This document shows, in pieces, positions 5,509 to 6,458 of a stretch of DNA of 6,458 bases (positions are counted from its first letter, which is position 1; each line of letters opens with the position of its first letter). Source of the DNA: Clostridia bacterium (lineage in GTDB: Bacteria; Bacillota; Clostridia; Saccharofermentanales; UBA5734); contig JAGPFK010000090.1 of assembly GCA_018056585.1 (NCBI GenBank), positions 1 to 6,458 of the forward strand, given 5' to 3'. Under the pieces are notes generated by a model. It searched no databases. It had not been told where the DNA came from and was given only the letters and a program-made list of their open reading frames with translations. Made by a program: the position numbers and the translations under genes.

Positions 5509-6458
5509 TTATTCCGATTGATTTTCACGTTCCAACAATTTTCTTAATCCGTCTTCGTCCAGAATGGGGATGCCCAGTTCACGGGCCCTGGTCAGTTTGC
5601 TTCCGGGAGCGTCCCCTGCCACAACATAATCTGTTTTACGCGAAACGCTATTTGCCACCTTACCGCCGGCTGACTCAATAAGGCGCGTTGCTTCATCGCG
5701 GGTCAGATGAGGCAAGGTACCCGTCAGGACAAATGTTTTGCCCTCCAGCGTGGTTTTTTGGGGAGGTTGACTTTCAGCCGTCATGCGCACACCCAGTTGA
5801 CGCAGCTCCCAGATGACCTTCTGCGTCTGTGGCTGTCTGAAAAATTCAACGATGGACTGCGCGCTGACCTGGCCGATATCCGGCAAAGTCATCAGCTCTT
5901 CTTCTGTAGCGGCCATCAAACGGTCCATGCTTTCAAAATGGCTGGCCAAGGTCCGGGCTGCCTGAGGCCCGATGTTTCGGATACCCAGGCCGGTTATCAG
6001 GCGGTCCAACGGCCTGTTTTTTGATTCTTCGATGGCAGAAAGCAATTTGTCAACCGTTTTTTCCCGTCCAATCAGGTTTTTTTCAATCAGCTCATCTCGA
6101 TATTCATGGAGTCGGTAGAGATCGGGTAAATGCTTCAAATACCCGGCCTGCATTAAAGCATCAACCGTTGCAGGACCCAATCCATCAATATCCATCGCTT
6201 CTTTAGAGGCAAAATAAAGAATTTTTCGAGCCAGCTGCGCGGGACAATCGACACCCGTACATCGGATATCCACCCCATCCGGATCCCGCACGGCCGGCGC
6301 GCCGCAGACAGGGCACGTCGATGGGATCACATAGCGAGGCGCATCATGCTTGCGTAAATCATGACGAACAGCAATGACCGCCGGAATGATGTCACCGGCT
6401 TTCTGAACAACGACCCGATCGCCGACACGAACATCAAGCTGATCGATCATGTCCTGGT
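5509..6458 (-). CDS. ligA: NAD-dependent DNA ligase, C-terminal part (5' end outside window)
   Basis: DNA ligase that seals nicks in replication and repair using NAD+. About 315 residues are visible, less than half of the usual 660-680. Domains in order from the edge: the end of the OB fold (LDVRVGDRVVVQKAGDIIP), a zinc finger with four cysteines CPVC...RCTGVDC (spacing C-x2-C-x14-C-x4-C, near 6304-6315 and 6244-6261), a helix-hairpin-helix region (MDIDGLG, then ITGLGIRNIGPQAA and LMTLPDIGQVSA), and a C-terminal BRCT domain (LEGKTFVLTGTL to GIPILDEDGLRKLL). The reading frame continues past the first in-frame ATG (6450-6448) to the window edge as Q-D-M-I-D, as in normal ligases, so that ATG is not the start. 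The adenylation domain with the catalytic lysine lies outside. The fragment shows no defect. It is followed by the NagD-like phosphatase 17 bp on. Confidence 0.97.
   Translation of the reverse strand, partial: QDMIDQLDVRVGDRVVVQKAGDIIPAVIAVRHDLRKHDAPRYVIPSTCPVCGAPAVRDPDGVDIRCTGVDCPAQLARKILYFASKEAMDIDGLGPATVDALMQAGYLKHLPDLYRLHEYRDELIEKNLIGREKTVDKLLSAIEESKNRPLDRLITGLGIRNIGPQAARTLASHFESMDRLMAATEEELMTLPDIGQVSAQSIVEFFRQPQTQKVIWELRQLGVRMTAESQPPQKTTLEGKTFVLTGTLPHLTRDEATRLIESAGGKVANSVSRKTDYVVAGDAPGSKLTRARELGIPILDEDGLRKLLERENQSE

Noticed and set aside
5707..6206. Plus-strand open frames within ligA
   Set aside because: The minus strand encodes the ligase helix-hairpin-helix and BRCT domains across the same bases.
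1..6458. CRISPR array, insertion sequence, tRNA or riboswitch
   Set aside because: No regularly spaced repeats, transposase motifs, terminal inverted repeats, cloverleaf-like sequence or long structured leader was seen. The longest non-coding gap is about 155 bases.

Overview
The window is a compact stretch of ordinary bacterial chromosome, most likely from a Bacillota (Firmicutes) species. The evidence is strong AGGAGG-type ribosome binding sites, a NAD-dependent DNA ligase, a short Firmicutes-style FeoB followed by a Cys-rich membrane protein, a one-domain DtxR/MntR-type regulator, and fairly frequent TTG starts. GC content looks close to one half. An Erysipelotrichia-like or clostridial host is a guess from overall style; the sequence alone does not settle it.

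Layout. Positions 1-842 (minus) hold a Cof-type HAD phosphatase, cut at the window edge just before its C-terminus. It overlaps by 14 bp the end of an unrecognised two-helix membrane protein (829-1227, minus). Both genes start with TTG behind good ribosome binding sites. Neither start is obvious from an ATG search, and the phosphatase lacks a stop inside the window. A divergent intergenic region (1228-1383) separates them from a small plus-strand gene (1384-1632) with a faint resemblance to the HPr fold but no active-site histidine. That gene is followed by a probable terminator.

Positions 1758-4641 are a four-gene ferrous-iron uptake operon: feoA, feoB, a Cys-rich single-span membrane protein, and a DtxR/MntR-family metal-dependent repressor. 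Its promoter (TTGACA, 16 bp, TAGAAT) is followed at once by a GTTAAC-CGGA-GTTAAC repeat over the expected transcription start. This is a good candidate operator for the repressor at the end of the operon, which would give simple autoregulated iron control. FeoA and FeoB overlap by ATGA.

Converging on the operon from the right, with only 7 bp between stop codons, is a minus-strand pair: the 3' part of ligA (OB-fold end, four-Cys zinc finger, helix-hairpin-helix and BRCT domains) and a NagD-like HAD phosphatase 17 bp behind it.

I see no mobile element, CRISPR array, RNA gene or prophage material, and no clearly new multi-gene system. The most unusual features are a His/Arg-rich then acidic low-complexity linker inside FeoB, the mixed metal-site signature of the repressor, the candidate feo operator, and the unrecognised small proteins.
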